DNA from: VRUE01 sp963725085
GTDB lineage: Bacteria; Actinomycetota; Thermoleophilia; Solirubrobacterales; 70-9
Direction: 5' to 3'
Length of the DNA: 64,000 bases
Assembly: GCA_963725085.1 (NCBI GenBank)
Contig: CAVRXM010000001.1
Location: forward strand, 1-64,000
Part shown: in pieces, positions 1 to 9,157 of the stretch
How positions within the stretch are numbered: the first letter of the stretch is position 1
Layout: every line of letters begins with the position of its first letter
Notes under the pieces: model-generated
The model's database searches: none
What the model was told of the DNA's origin: nothing
What the model saw: the letters and a program-made list of their open reading frames with translations, nothing else
Translations under genes and position numbers: made by a program

Positions 1-864
1 GTGCGGTAGCCGGGGCCGGTGGGGGTCTCGGCGGCGCGCGACCAGGTCGGGGCCGTCTCCTCGGCGGCGGCGAGCGCCTCGCGGCGGGCGCGCTTGGCGC
101 TGGCCTTGATCTCCTCCTCGGCCGCCTCGCGGACCCGGGCCTCGCGCTGCTCGGCCTGGATCCGGATCCGCTCCGACTCCGCCTCGAGCTGCTCGTCGGC
201 GCGCTTGCGGGCCTGCTCGGTCGCCTTGCCTTCGACCTTCTCGACCAGTTTGCGGACACGGTCCTCCGACTCGCGCCGGATCTCCTCGGTGCCCCTCAAC
301 ACGCGTTCCTCGATTTCGGCCTCGAGCCGGACCATCGCCTCGTGGGCCTCGTCGGCTTTCGCCTCGGCGTCGGCGGCGCGCTGCTCGGCGGCGGCGACCC
401 GGCGGTCCGAGTCGCCCTGATTGGCCTCGATCACCTCGCGGACTCGTTTCGACGCCTCGCCTTCGGTCCGCCTGATCGCGGCGGCGACAGCCTCCTCGGT
501 GTTCTCGATCAGCTTCTGGCGCTCGGCGGCGGCCGACTCCTGGGCGGACTCGAACGCCTCCTCGGCGCGGTCGCGGGCCTGCTCGGCGCGGGCGGCGCGA
601 GCCTCCGCCTCGCGCCTTCTCGCGCGTTCCGCGGCTACCCGACCGCGTCCCTCCTCCCCGAGCTTTTGCAGCGTCTCCCTCGCCCGCCGTTTCAGCTCGG
701 CGGCTCTCGGCCTCTGCCCTGGACCCGCTCTCGGCGAGCTTCCTCTCGGCCTCGGCGGCGCGCTCATCGCTCTCCCGCACCCAGCCGAGCGCCCGCTCGG
801 CTATGCCCCGGATCTCCGCCGTCGATTCCTCGACCGAGTCCAATTTGACCGCCGGCTCGCCCAT
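1..864 (-). CDS. Coiled-coil protein, 3' end outside window, one frameshift
   Basis: The reverse strand from an ATG at 862-864 encodes an almost uninterrupted Glu/Ala/Arg/Lys-rich helix (for example EQLEAESERIRIQAEQREAR) that continues past the left edge, so the C-terminus is missing. The reading frame changes once near 700-735: upstream residues such as ERAAEAERKLAES are in one frame and the rest (AAELKRRARETLQKLGEE onward) in another, consistent with one base gained or lost. No signal peptide, membrane segment or catalytic motif is visible. Long actinobacterial coiled coils of this kind include DivIVA-like and scaffold proteins, but nothing here allows a family assignment. It is divergent from the secreted-protein gene at 988, with 123 bases between them. 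Confidence 0.7.
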   Translation of the reverse strand, partial: MGEPAVKLDSVEESTAEIRGIAERALGWVRESDERAAEAERKLAESGSRAEAESRRAETAGEGDAAKARGGGTRSGSRGTREKARGGGSRRPRRAGPRPRRGGVRVRPGVGRRRAPEADREHRGGCRRRDQADRRRGVETSPRGDRGQSGRLGPPGRRRRAARRRRRGESRRGPRGDGPARGRNRGTRVEGHRGDPARVGGPCPQTGREGRRQGDRAGPQARRRAARGGVGADPDPGRAARGPGPRGGRGGDQGQRQARPPRGARRRRGDGPDLVARRRDPHRPRLPH

Positions 865-987
865 CACGCCGTTTCCACGCCCATCGAGGCAACCTACTAC
901 GCACCTCGGCGCCTCCGCCACCGGCCGGGCCGCCAAAAAGTCCGCAAAATGCGGGGACCTCTCGGGGCGGCTGTACGATCGAGGCAG

Positions 988-2312
988 ATGGGGAAGAGGT
1001 GTTCCCCAGCAGTGCTCCTGATCGTCGCGGGAATGCTCGCGGCGGCCGCCCCGGCATCCGCCGACCGCGTCTACTTCTCCTCGAGCAAAAGGCATCTCCT
1101 ACGCCAATCTCGATGGCAGCGGCGCCGGCGACTCTCAACTATGTCAGCGGCGTGAAAGCGGCCGAAGTGCCTAGACGGCATCGCGCTCGATCCCGCTGCC
1201 GGGAAGATCTACTGGGCGAGCGGCAGCGGCGGCGGTTCACGGATCTCCGTCGCCAATCTCGATGGCAGCGGCGGCGTGCTTGCTCGGCGACCCGCGGGCG
1301 CTTCCGCTCAACTGGCCGCGCGGAGGCGGCGACATCTCGAAGCGCCCGGCGCCACCAACGGGACCGGGGTCGAGCGCTGGACCCGAACACGGGTCGGGTC
1401 TTCTGGGCGCTCCCTCGACGGCACGATCGAAATCTCGGCGCTCGACGGCAGCGGCGCCACGAAACTCAGACGTCCTCGGGAGCGACGGCCCCGGAATCCT
1501 GCGGGCGGTCGCGATCGATCCCGCACGAACCGGTCTTACTGGGCCAACGAACAGGCCAAACAGCCATCTCCTTCGCCAACCTCAGCGGCGGCGGCGGCGA
1601 CATGCCGACCCCGGGCGCGAACCCAAATTCCCCGACGGCGTCGCGATCCTGCGCCGGGCCTGCCGGCAACGCCCCGCCGTCGATCTCGGAGCCCGCTCAT
1701 GATGGGGCGTCGACGCTCGAGCTGCTCGCAAGGGCGGCTGGGCCGGGCGACGCACCGGCCTCGCTCTTCTACCGGGCGCCGCAAACGTTCGCCTACCAGT
1801 GGGTGAAGGGACGGCCCCCCGATCCCGGAGGCGCGAACCGATCGACTTCATCGGCCGAAGGAACGAGCGGCGCCTACGCCTGCCAGGTGACGGCGACCAA
1901 TTTCGCCGGCTCCGCCACGCAGACCAGCGCCGCGGTGAGGGTCGGGCCCCGAACGCCGTCGCGGGGCGGGTGGCCATCGTCAGGAGCGGCAGGGCGCTGC
2001 TGACGTTGAGCTGCCCGGGCACCGAACCTGCCGGAGAATGAGCCTCCGTCGGTTCTTCCCCCAGGACCCGGAAGCGAGGGAAGGCGATCCCTGTTCCAAG
2101 CCCCGACATCTCGCCGGAAGGGGTTCTCCGTCCCCGCCGGCAAGAGGCAGGTCGTCAAGGTCAAGCTGAGCCGCAGCGCCGTCGGCGCGGCTTCGGCCAG
2201 TCCAAGCGCATCAAGCTCAAGGCCACTCTGACCGGCAGCGGGGTCGAACCGCGCACGGTCCTGCTCAAGCTCGCGCAAGAAGGCCGAAGAGGCCGAAGCT
2301 CCGCCTCGTTAA
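988..2312 (+). pseudogene. Secreted repeat protein (YWTD/DUF5050-like), multiply frameshifted
   Basis: It begins with a clear signal peptide (MGKRCSPAVLLIVAGMLAAA, then APASA). Four degenerate repeats of the type ISYANLDGSG, ISVANLDGSGG, IEISALDGSGA and ISFANLSGGGG are readable only by switching frame, alternating with segments such as GIALDPAAGKIYWA. That pattern resembles LDL-receptor YWTD-like beta-propeller blades. An Ig-like stretch (YQWVKG, then GAYACQVTATNFAGSA) follows, and then a Lys-rich tail ending at TAA 2310-2312. At least six frame changes occur in 1.3 kb, denser than in neighbouring genes, so this may be a genuine decaying pseudogene rather than only consensus error. The product would be exported; its function is unknown. 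Confidence 0.6.
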
Positions 2313-2319
2313 TTTTAAA

Positions 2320-2356
2320 GTGTTCCTTATGTCGAAATATCCGACATTACGAACAC
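2320..2356. terminator. Intergenic hairpin between convergent genes
   Basis: Imperfect 15-base arms (2320-2334 and 2342-2356, sharing GTGTTC...ATGTCG and its complement) enclose a 7-base AT-rich loop. It lies between the end of the secreted-protein gene and the convergent acyl-CoA synthetase, in an unusually AT-rich patch, so a bidirectional terminator is the simplest reading. Confidence 0.5.
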
Positions 2357-2396
2357 CGGAACGAGGGTTGGGGGCGACGGCGAGTGGGGGGCGGCG

Positions 2397-4058
2397 CTAG
2401 CCGGAGCTCTGCGGCTGCCGCTCGTGCAGCTCGCGCTTGAGGACCTTGCCGGTCGCGTTGCGCGGCAGCTCGTCGATGAACTCGAACTCGCGCGGCGCCT
2501 TGTAGGAGGCGAGGTGGGCCTTGACGTGCGCCCTTAGCTCGTCCTCGGAGACCTCGGCCCGCTCGGCGACGACGACGAAGGCCTTCAGCCGCTGCCCGAA
2601 CTCCTCGTCCTCGACGCCGATCACCGCGACCTCGACGACGCTCTCGTGGTCGGCGAGCAGGTCCTCGACCTCGCGCGGGAAGACGTTCTCGCCGCCGGAG
2701 ACGATCATCTCGTCGTCGCGGCCGTCGATGAAGAGCCGGCCGTCGTCGTCGAAGTGGCCGACGTCGCCGCTGCTCAGCAGGCCGTCGATCACCTCTTTGC
2801 CGCCGCCGCCGGTGTAGCCCTCGAACGACATATCGTTGCCGACGAAGATCCGCCCGACCTCGCCGCGCGGGACCTCCCTGCCGTCCTCGTCGAAGAGCTT
2901 GACGATGGTGCCGCGCGGGGGCCGGCCGGCGGTGCCGGGGGCGGCCCGCAGGTCCTCGGGGGTCGCGACGGTCGCGAACGCGACCTCGGTCGAGCCGTAG
3001 AGGTTGTAGATGCTGTCGCCGAAGCGGTCCATCCACTCGAGCGCGAGCTCGCCGGGGAGCGCCGAGCCCGAGAGCGCGGTGATCCGCAGCGAGGAGAGGT
3101 CGTAGGAGCGGAGCGTCTCGTCGGGCAGCTGGAGGATGCGCTGGATCATCACCGGCACCACCGCGAGGACCTGGGCGCGGTGTTCCTGCGATCGCCCGCA
3201 GCGTGGCCTCGGGGTCGAAGCGGCGCCGCAGGACCAGGGTCGAGCCGCGGTCGGCAGGCCGATCGCGAAGTGGAAGAAGCCCCAGGAGTGGAAGAGGGGC
3301 GCGGCGACCATCATCGTCTCGCGGCTGCGGTAGGGGATCTTGTCGATCATCGCCGCGACCGTGTGAAGGCCTTCCGGGTTGCTGCGCTGGGCCCCCTTCG
3401 GGGTCCCGGTCGTGCCCGAGGTGAGGATCACGAAGCGGGGATTGTCGGGGGGCGGCTTCAGGTCGGACTCGTCGCCGACCGCGATCAGCGGAGTCGAGCG
3501 TCGGCCCCTCGGGCTCGCCGTCGGCCCAGGCGATGACCCGCTCGACGCCCTCGTCGACTTCCTCGAGCAGGCCGGAGAACTCCTCGTCGTGGACGAGCAC
3601 CTTCGGCCTTCTCGCGGCGGGTCACCTCGGCCAGCTGCGGGCCGGCGAACATCGTGTTGAGGTAGATCGCGCTGGCGCCGAGCTTGGCGACGGCGGCGGT
3701 GACCTCGATGAAGCCGCGGTGATTGCGGCACATCACGCCGACCCCGTCCCCGAACCCGATCCCCATCTCCTCGAAGGAGTGGGCGAGGGCGTTGCTGCGG
3801 CGGTGCAGCTGCTCGAAGGTGAGCGAGCCGCGTTCGTCGATGATCGCGGTCTCGTCCGGGTGGTGGAGCGCCGCGATCGCGACGCCGGTCGCCGGCGAGG
3901 GGCCCCAGCGCAGGAAGCGTGTAGCCGATCTTGGCGGCGACGTCGGGGCGCATCAGGCCGAGCACCTCCGACTCGTGCGCCACCTTCACGACGAAGGCCT
4001 TGTCGGCGACGGTCTTGCGGACGCTCGAGCCTATGGAGCTGAGTCTTCCCATCGGCAC
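2397..4058 (-). CDS. Acyl-CoA synthetase (FadD-type AMP-binding), frameshifted
   Basis: ANL-superfamily adenylating enzyme: it activates a fatty acid to acyl-AMP and then acyl-CoA. Visible motifs are the ATP-binding loop TSGTTGTPKG, NLYGSTEVA, the hinge region GDVGHFDDDGRLFIDGRDDE, and the C-terminal catalytic lysine segment NATGKVLKRE. Start is GTG at 4056-4058 or the ATG two codons on, just after ispF. At least four single-base shifts (near 3190, 3495, 3620 and 3913) split it; with them repaired the product is about 550 residues, normal for the family. The one at 3913 is an extra G beside CGTGTA. Chain-length preference cannot be read from the sequence. No pathway partner lies next to it. 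Confidence 0.85.
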   Translation of the reverse strand: MPMGRLSSIGSSVRKTVADKAFVVKVAHESEVLGLMRPDVAAKIGYTLPALGPLAGDRRRDRGAPPPGRDRDHRRTRLAHLRAAAPPQQRPRPLLRGDGDRVRGRGRRDVPQSPRLHRGHRRRRQARRQRDLPQHDVRRPAAGRGDPPREGRRCSSTTRSSPACSRKSTRASSGSSPGPTASPRGRRSTPLIAVGDESDLKPPPDNPRFVILTSGTTGTPKGAQRSNPEGLHTVAAMIDKIPYRSRETMMVAAPLFHSWGFFHFAIGLPTAARPWSCGAASTPRPRCGRSQEHRAQVLAVVPVMIQRILQLPDETLRSYDLSSLRITALSGSALPGELALEWMDRFGDSIYNLYGSTEVAFATVATPEDLRAAPGTAGRPPRGTIVKLFDEDGREVPRGEVGRIFVGNDMSFEGYTGGGGKEVIDGLLSSGDVGHFDDDGRLFIDGRDDEMIVSGGENVFPREVEDLLADHESVVEVAVIGVEDEEFGQRLKAFVVVAERAEVSEDELRAHVKAHLASYKAPREFEFIDELPRNATGKVLKRELHERQPQSSG

Positions 4059-4065
4059 TCGAAGA

Positions 4066-4524
4066 CTATTCGCTCTCCACCGAAGCGACCGCTATGCAGG
4101 CGATTCCCTCGCCGCGGCCGATCCAGCCCATCCCCTCGTTGGTCGTCGCCTTGACGCTGACCCGGGCCGAGGTCGCCTCGGCGAGAATCCGCTCCATCTC
4201 CGCCCGCAGCGGCCCCAGCCGCGGCGCCTCGCAGACGAGTGTCGCGTCGATGTTCTCGATCCGTCCGGAGATCATCCCGACCACGGTGCGCAGCAGGTCG
4301 ATCGAGTCCGCGTCGCGCCAGCCCTCGTCGTCGTCGGGGAAGAGGGTGCCGATGTCGCCGAGGCCGGTTGCGCCGAGCAGGGCGTCGATCACCGCGTGGG
4401 CGAGGACATCGGCGTCGGAGTGACCCTCGAGGCCGAGCTCGTGCTCGACCTCGACCCCGCCGAGGATCAGCGGACGGCCGGGGCCGAAGCGGTGGCTGTC
4501 GTAGCCGATCCCGACCCGGCTCAT
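4066..4524 (-). CDS. ispF: 2-C-methyl-D-erythritol 2,4-cyclodiphosphate synthase
   Basis: IspF cyclises CDP-ME 2-phosphate in the MEP isoprenoid pathway. The 152-residue product has the usual length. It shows the metal-binding GYDSHRFG, GHSDADVLAHAVIDALLGA with the third ligand His, the DIGTLFPD loop, and the C-terminal KATTNEGMGWIGRGEGIA segment. Its ATG (4522-4524) overlaps the TGA of the upstream PHP phosphatase in an ATGA arrangement, implying translational coupling. ispD of the same pathway lies 2 kb away on the same strand, separated by a divergent DUF389 insertion, instead of the common ispD-ispF adjacency. Intact. Confidence 0.95.
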   Translation of the reverse strand: MSRVGIGYDSHRFGPGRPLILGGVEVEHELGLEGHSDADVLAHAVIDALLGATGLGDIGTLFPDDDEGWRDADSIDLLRTVVGMISGRIENIDATLVCEAPRLGPLRAEMERILAEATSARVSVKATTNEGMGWIGRGEGIACIAVASVESE

Positions 4525-5346
4525 GACAACGGCTCCAGCCGGCGCCGGCGGTGCTCGAAGACGCAGATCTCCCCGACCCCGAGGCCGTCGAGGAACTCGA
4601 GCGCACGGTCGTAGCCGTAGCCGACGTGCTCGGGCAGGTGGGCGTCGGAGGAGAGGGCGAAGGCGGCGCCGGCCTCGACGCACATCTCGGCGAAGGCGGG
4701 CGATGGGTAGAGCTCGCCGACCGGCTTGCGCAGGCCGGCGGTCGAGACCTCGACCGCGACGCCGCTCTCGGCGATCGCCTCGACCGCGGGCTCGTAGTAG
4801 GAGCGCGGGTCGCGGTCGGGCACCGGCCTCCCCCGCCCCCAGACCTTGACCAGGTCGGGGTGGGCGAGGATGTCGAACAGGCCCGAGCGGGCGGCGCGCG
4901 GCGAGCGACTCGAAGTAGCGCGACCAGACCCGGTCGGGGTCGCCGGTCTCCTCCCAGATGTCGAAGCCCTCGTGGTCGACCGCATCGTCGCCGAGGAAGT
5001 GGACCGAACCGACGACGTAGTCGAAGTCGCGCGCCTCGAGCAGGTTCGCGGTGCGGTCCTCGGCGCCGGGGACGAAGTCCATCTCGATCCCGAGCCGCAG
5101 GTCGGTGCCGCGGACGAAGTGGCAGTAGGCGTCGATGTCGTCCTGGGCCTGTTCGCGCCAGAACGGGTGGTCCCAGAGCTCGAGCGACTGGGTGAAGCGG
5201 TGGATGTGCTCGGAGACGCCGAGCTCCGCGATCCCCGCCGCGGCCGCGGCCGCGCGGTAGCGATCGACGTTCTCTGCGGTGAAGTAACGATCCGCCGTGG
5301 TCCCGTCCTCGTCGGGCCGCAGGTGGAGGTGGTAGTCGGTGAGCAC
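4521..5346 (-). CDS. PHP-domain phosphatase, histidinol-phosphatase (HisJ/HisK) type, frameshifted
   Basis: The N-terminus, from GTG 5344-5346, carries the PHP metal motif YHLHLR. Downstream are GVSEHIHRF, GIEMDFVPG, VVGSVHFLG and the C-terminal FALSSDAHLPEHVGYGYDRA, matching the HisJ-like branch that dephosphorylates histidinol phosphate with a multinuclear metal site. The frame changes once near 4905 (between YFESLAAR and SGLFDILAHPDLVKV), in a GCGCGC run where a base seems to be missing. Repaired length is about 274 residues, typical. No other his gene is in the window, so the substrate is inferred from family only. The stop overlaps the ispF start; upstream is the divergent DUF389 gene. 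Confidence 0.8.
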
Positions 5347-5389
5347 GGGGTCAGCCTAGGTGACGCCGGGCGGGGATACGCTGCGACTC

Positions 5390-6422
5390 ATGGTCCACAT
5401 GCGGATCGTCGTCGTCGCAGAGCTTACGAAGAAGGTGTTGGCGCTTCTCGAAGCGGCGCGGCTCGACCTCCAACCTGGTCTTTCTCGAGGGGGCGGCGCG
5501 GAAGCCGGCCGGAGACCTGATCCTCTGCGACATCGCACGCGAGGAAACGAGCGTGATCGTCGAAGACCTGAAGGAGCTCGGGGTGACGCGGAGGGGCTCG
5601 ATCTCGATCGACGAGATCGACTCGCAGATCTCCGAGGCGGCGCGCAGGGCGGAACGGGCGGCTCCGGGGGCGCCGTCCGACGCCGTGATCTGGGAGGAGG
5701 TCGAGGCCCGCACCTCCGAGTCCACCGAGCTGAGCGGCACGTTCATCGGCTTCATGGCACTCGCCTGCCTGATCGCCTCGGTCGGGATCTTCGTCGGCTC
5801 GCCGATCCTGATCGTCGGGGCGATGATCGTCGGGCCGGAGTTCGGGCCGCTGGCCGGGCTTTGCGTCGCCGTAATCGAGCGGCGCCGGGGCGTCGCGATG
5901 CGCTCGCTGACGGCGCTCGCGGTCGGGTTCCCGATCGGGATAACCGCCGCCTTCCTCTTCACCCTCTTCTGCGTCGCGATCGGGATCGTCGATTCCGGCT
6001 TCCACAGCACCGAAAACGACCTGATCAAGTTCATCGTCGAACCGGAAGAGTTCTCGCTGATCGTCGCCCTCTTCGCAGGCGCCGCCGGAATGCTGTCTCT
6101 GACCTCGACCAAGTCGGGGGCGCTGATCGGGGTCCTGGTTTCGGTGACGACGATCCCAGCGGCGGCCAACATCGGCGTTTCCGCAGCGCTCGGCAATTGG
6201 CACAACTGGGTCGGGGCCATGGAGCAGCTCAGCATCAACCTCTCGGCGATCGTCGTCGCCGGTGTGGTCACCCTCCAGCTACAGCGGGTGCTCTACGAGC
6301 GCCGCCGCAACCGCCATCTATCCGACCGCTCGCGAGCAGATGCCGGGCTCCCGTCCGAAGACGTCCGCTCCCTGCACCGCCGGCGCCTCGACCGCCACCG
6401 GGGGCAATCCAACCGTGCCTAG
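5390..6422 (+). CDS. DUF389 (TIGR00341-like) membrane protein, frameshifted
   Basis: A soluble N-terminal alpha/beta part (about 110 residues, MVHMRIVVVAELTKKVLALL...) is followed by at least five hydrophobic helices, including SPILIVGAMIVGPEFGPLAG, the hallmark glycine-rich helix of the DUF389 family. Family function is not established; members are integral membrane proteins. One extra base near 5455 splits the first 25 residues from the rest. The C-terminus is Arg-rich and cytoplasmic. It is divergent from the PHP gene with 43 bases between starts and overlaps a small membrane ORF at its 3' end. Confidence 0.8.
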
Positions 6423-6579
6423 CCGCCTCTCCCGACCCGCCCAGCTGGGGGTCCTCGCCGCGGCCTTCGCCGCCGGGGTCGGGCTGGCGACGATCCTCGG
6501 CGCGATCGACCTCGGCGTCGCCCTCGGCGTCGGCCAGCTCTTCTTCGCCGCCGCCCTGGTCTGGGTGCTCCTGCGCTAG
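6415..6579 (+). CDS. Small hydrophobic protein (54 aa)
   Basis: GTG at 6415 lies 5 bases before the DUF389 stop, giving an overlapping, probably coupled ORF. The product has two hydrophobic helices (QLGVLAAAFAAGVGLATILG and VGQLFFAAALVWVLL) separated by a short acidic turn, typical of a two-pass small membrane protein. Its TAG overlaps the TAG of convergent ispD by two bases. No family recognised; it may be an accessory of the DUF389 protein. Confidence 0.55.
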   Translation: MPSRLSRPAQLGVLAAAFAAGVGLATILGAIDLGVALGVGQLFFAAALVWVLLR

Positions 6580-7346
6580 CACCCTCCGGGTGAGCCGGGG
6601 GAGCGCTCGGCGAGGATCAGCTCGGCGAGGCGGAGGTCGAGCGGGGTCGTGACCTTGACGTTCTCGGCCGGCGAGGGGTGGATCAGGACGCGGCCGCCGG
6701 CCGCCTCGACCAGCATCGCCTCGTCGGTCGCCGCCGCGACCGCCTCCGGGTCGGCCTCGAGCGCGCGGCGCAGCGCCTCGACCCTGAACACCTGCGGCGT
6801 CTGCGCCGCCCAGAGCTCGGCTCGGTCGACCGTCTCCGCGACCTCGAAGACCCGATCGACCCCCTCCTCGCCCTCGAGGTGTGTTTTGACCACGTTATCG
6901 GGGGCGAATGCACGTCTCGACCCCTGAGCCGCCGCCCCGTCCCCCGCCGCCCGCTTGATCGTGTCCGAGACCGGGACGGCGGCGATCGCGCCGTCGGCGC
7001 CATCGTCGGCGAGCAGCGTCGCGATCACGCCCTCGAGAAGCTCGGCGGTCAGCAGCGGCCGCGCCGCGTCGTGGATCGCGACCAGCGCGGTGCCGACCGC
7101 GGCGAGCGCGTTGGCGACCGAGGCGGCCCGGGTCTCGCCGCCGTCGACGACGCCGAGGTCGTGGCCGCCGAGGTCGTGGATGTGGCCGGGCGGGCAGGCG
7201 ACGACGATCGACCGCACCGACGGGGCCTCGCGCATGGCCTCGATCGACCAGTCGACCATCCGCCTGCCCCCCAACTCGACGAAGGCCTTCGGGCCGCCGG
7301 CTCCAAGCCTCTGACCGGAGCCGGCGGCAGCGATGACCGCTGTGAC
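6576..7346 (-). CDS. ispD: 2-C-methyl-D-erythritol 4-phosphate cytidylyltransferase, with in-frame insertion
   Basis: IspD transfers CMP to MEP. The N-terminal nucleotide-binding loop AAAGSGQRLG, the HDAARPLL motif and AAQTPQVFR are all present. Two oddities stand out. No ATG, GTG or TTG exists in frame between the carD stop and the first conserved residues (AVTAVIAAAG), so the start is unresolved and may be affected by a base error. A segment of about 28 residues (DNA roughly 6845-6926, containing RAFAPDNVVKTHLEGE) sits between IKRAAGDG and ETVDRAELW, where IspD proteins normally have only a few residues. Translation downstream of carD suggests one operon. The stop overlaps that of the convergent small ORF. 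Confidence 0.9.
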   Translation of the reverse strand, partial: VTAVIAAAGSGQRLGAGGPKAFVELGGRRMVDWSIEAMREAPSVRSIVVACPPGHIHDLGGHDLGVVDGGETRAASVANALAAVGTALVAIHDAARPLLTAELLEGVIATLLADDGADGAIAAVPVSDTIKRAAGDGAAAQGSRRAFAPDNVVKTHLEGEEGVDRVFEVAETVDRAELWAAQTPQVFRVEALRRALEADPEAVAAATDEAMLVEAAGGRVLIHPSPAENVKVTTPLDLRLAELILAERSPGSPGGC

Positions 7347-7356
7347 TGCGCCTGAA

Positions 7357-7885
7357 CTACGCCGTGGCGGCGAAGCGCCCCTCCAGCAGGCCGTCCAGGT
7401 ACTCCTCCGCGCCCTCCTCGTCCTTGTCGAGCGCGTACATGAACTCCGACGCGAGGATCTTCTTGGCCCGCGTGTACATCTGCTTCTCACCGGTCGAGAG
7501 GCCCTTTTCCATCTCCCGAATCGCCAGGTTCCGGACGACCTCGGCCAGCTCGAAGACGTCGCCGGTCTTGATCTTCTCGCGGTTGTACTTGAAGCGCCGG
7601 TTCCAGTTCTTCGGCATCTCCGAGACGTCATCGGTGAGGACGTGCGGTGACCTTTTTGATTTCTTCCTCGTCGATCACCCGACGCAGCCCCGCCTTGCCC
7701 GCGTTCTCGCACGGGACCATGACCGTGAGCTCGTTGTGGAGGATTTTGATCGTCAGGTATTCGCGCTCCTCCCCCATCAGCTCGCGGGTTTCTTTCTTCA
7801 TCACGAGGCCCGCTCCGTGGTGGGGATAGACGACCTTGTCCCCCAACTCGAAGTCGCAGACGTACTCGACGTCCACCTCGGTCAC
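7357..7885 (-). CDS. carD: CarD-type RNA polymerase-binding transcription regulator, one frameshift
   Basis: CarD binds the RNA polymerase beta subunit and stabilises open complexes at rRNA and other promoters. The N-terminal Tudor-like RNAP-interaction domain shows GDKVVYPHHGAGLV. The C-terminal helical DNA-binding half shows PKNWNRRFKYNREKI and GLSTGEKQMYTRAKKIL. Start is GTG 7883-7885 behind a strong AGGAGG eight bases upstream. One extra base near 7650, in GTCACCGCACGTCC, separates the halves; repaired length is about 176 residues, a little longer than the mycobacterial protein. carD is near-essential in actinobacteria, so the frameshift is most likely a consensus error. It is followed by ispD, as in mycobacteria. 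Confidence 0.93.
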
Positions 7886-7952
7886 CTCGACTACCTCCTC
7901 TAGCTCAGGAATCGCTGGCTCCTTTCGATTTCAGACGGCACTCTGCGCACCG

Positions 7953-9065
7953 TCAACTCTGCAAGTACCGGTCGACCAGATCGACCTCCTGGAGCCTCCG
8001 CAATCCCTCGCGGATGTCCTTGGCCCGGGTCGGGCCGACTCCATCGACAGCCTCGAGCTCGTCATCCGAGGCCGCGATCACGTCCTCGAGGGTGCCGAGC
8101 TCCTGGATGATCTTCTGGACGACAAGCTTGGGGATCCTCGGGATGCGGCCGAGGACGCGGTAGCCGCGCGGGCTGACCGGGAAGTCGAGCGTGTTGAGCT
8201 TGCGGTCGTAGCCGAGCAGCTCGGCGAGGCGGCCGAAGTCGAGGACGTCCTCGTGCGGCAGCCGCGAGAGCGACTCCTGGACCGTTTCCAGGTTCTGCTC
8301 TGAGTCCTCGACCGAGTAGTCGCGGATCAGCGCCGCCTTTTCCGCCGCGACGCCGACCATCGACTCCTCGAGCTGCATCTCGATCAGGCGGCCCTCGGTG
8401 CCGAGCTCGACGATGTAGCGCTCGACCTCGACCGCCATCCTGGTGACGAGCTCGGCCCGCTGCAGGACCGAGAGCGCGTCGTAGAGGACGCTGCCGCCTT
8501 CGAACTCGAGCACGCTGAGCCGGGTCGCGACCTGGTCGAGCCGCTCGCGGTACTTCTCGAGAGTCGCCAGGCCCTGGTTGGCCTTGGCGAGGACTGCGGG
8601 GATGTCCTGGAGGATGTACTTCGTCCCCTCGACATAGAGCGAGACGACGTCGCGCCGCTGGGAGATCGCGATCACCAGCGCATCGGTCTGTTTCGAGACG
8701 CGCTCGGCGGTGCGGTGCCGGGTGCCGGTCTCGCTGGAGAGGATCGTCGGGTCCGGCATCAGCTGGACGTTGGCCCAGATGATCTTCGTCGCCTCGCAGT
8801 TGAGGACGATCGCGCCGTCCATCTTCGCGACCTGGTAGAGCATCGCCGGCGAGTAGTCGATGTCGAGCTTGATCCCTCCCGAGAGCAGATGGGAGATGTC
8901 GCCAGGCTCGGCGACGACGACCAGGGCGCCGGTGCGGGCGTGGACGATGTTGTCGATCCCCTCGCGCAGCGCGCCGCCCGGCGCGACCACGTCGAGAGAC
9001 CTCAGAAGCCTGGGGTCCTGCCGTTCAGAAAGCTCTTGAAGCTCATCCCCAGGAAGCGCCGACAT
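7953..9065 (-). CDS. disA: DNA integrity scanning diadenylate cyclase
   Basis: DisA makes c-di-AMP from two ATP and scans DNA for damage. The DAC domain (about residues 10-145) has the catalytic KMDGAIVLN and SSETGTRHRTAERVSKQTD motifs. A linker helix bundle follows, then the C-terminal HhH DNA-binding domain (DDELEAVDGVGPTRAKDIR). At 370 residues it is full length and intact. The start is taken as ATG 9063-9065; a TTG lies one codon upstream. radA, its frequent partner, is absent; carD follows after 67 bases. c-di-AMP targets are not evident from sequence, though a wall hydrolase with a structured leader is encoded at 31.3 kb. Confidence 0.95.
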   Translation of the reverse strand: MSALPGDELQELSERQDPRLLRSLDVVAPGGALREGIDNIVHARTGALVVVAEPGDISHLLSGGIKLDIDYSPAMLYQVAKMDGAIVLNCEATKIIWANVQLMPDPTILSSETGTRHRTAERVSKQTDALVIAISQRRDVVSLYVEGTKYILQDIPAVLAKANQGLATLEKYRERLDQVATRLSVLEFEGGSVLYDALSVLQRAELVTRMAVEVERYIVELGTEGRLIEMQLEESMVGVAAEKAALIRDYSVEDSEQNLETVQESLSRLPHEDVLDFGRLAELLGYDRKLNTLDFPVSPRGYRVLGRIPRIPKLVVQKIIQELGTLEDVIAASDDELEAVDGVGPTRAKDIREGLRRLQEVDLVDRYLQS

Positions 9066-9114
9066 CAAGGCAAGGATGCCAAATTCCGCTTTCCAATGCG
9101 GTCTGCTTAATCCC

Positions 9115-9144
9115 TAGTGGAAAGGTCGGAACAGCAATTGTCAA
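9115..9144 (-). promoter_or_regulatory. Likely sigma-70 promoter of disA
   Basis: Reading leftward, a consensus TTGACA (9139-9144) is followed after 18 bases by CCACTA (9115-9120), about 50 bases before the disA start. The -10 is poor but the -35 is perfect and the spacing acceptable. It lies in the only AT-richer stretch between the MFS stop and disA. Confidence 0.4.
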
Positions 9145-9157
9145 GCCGATCCCTCAC

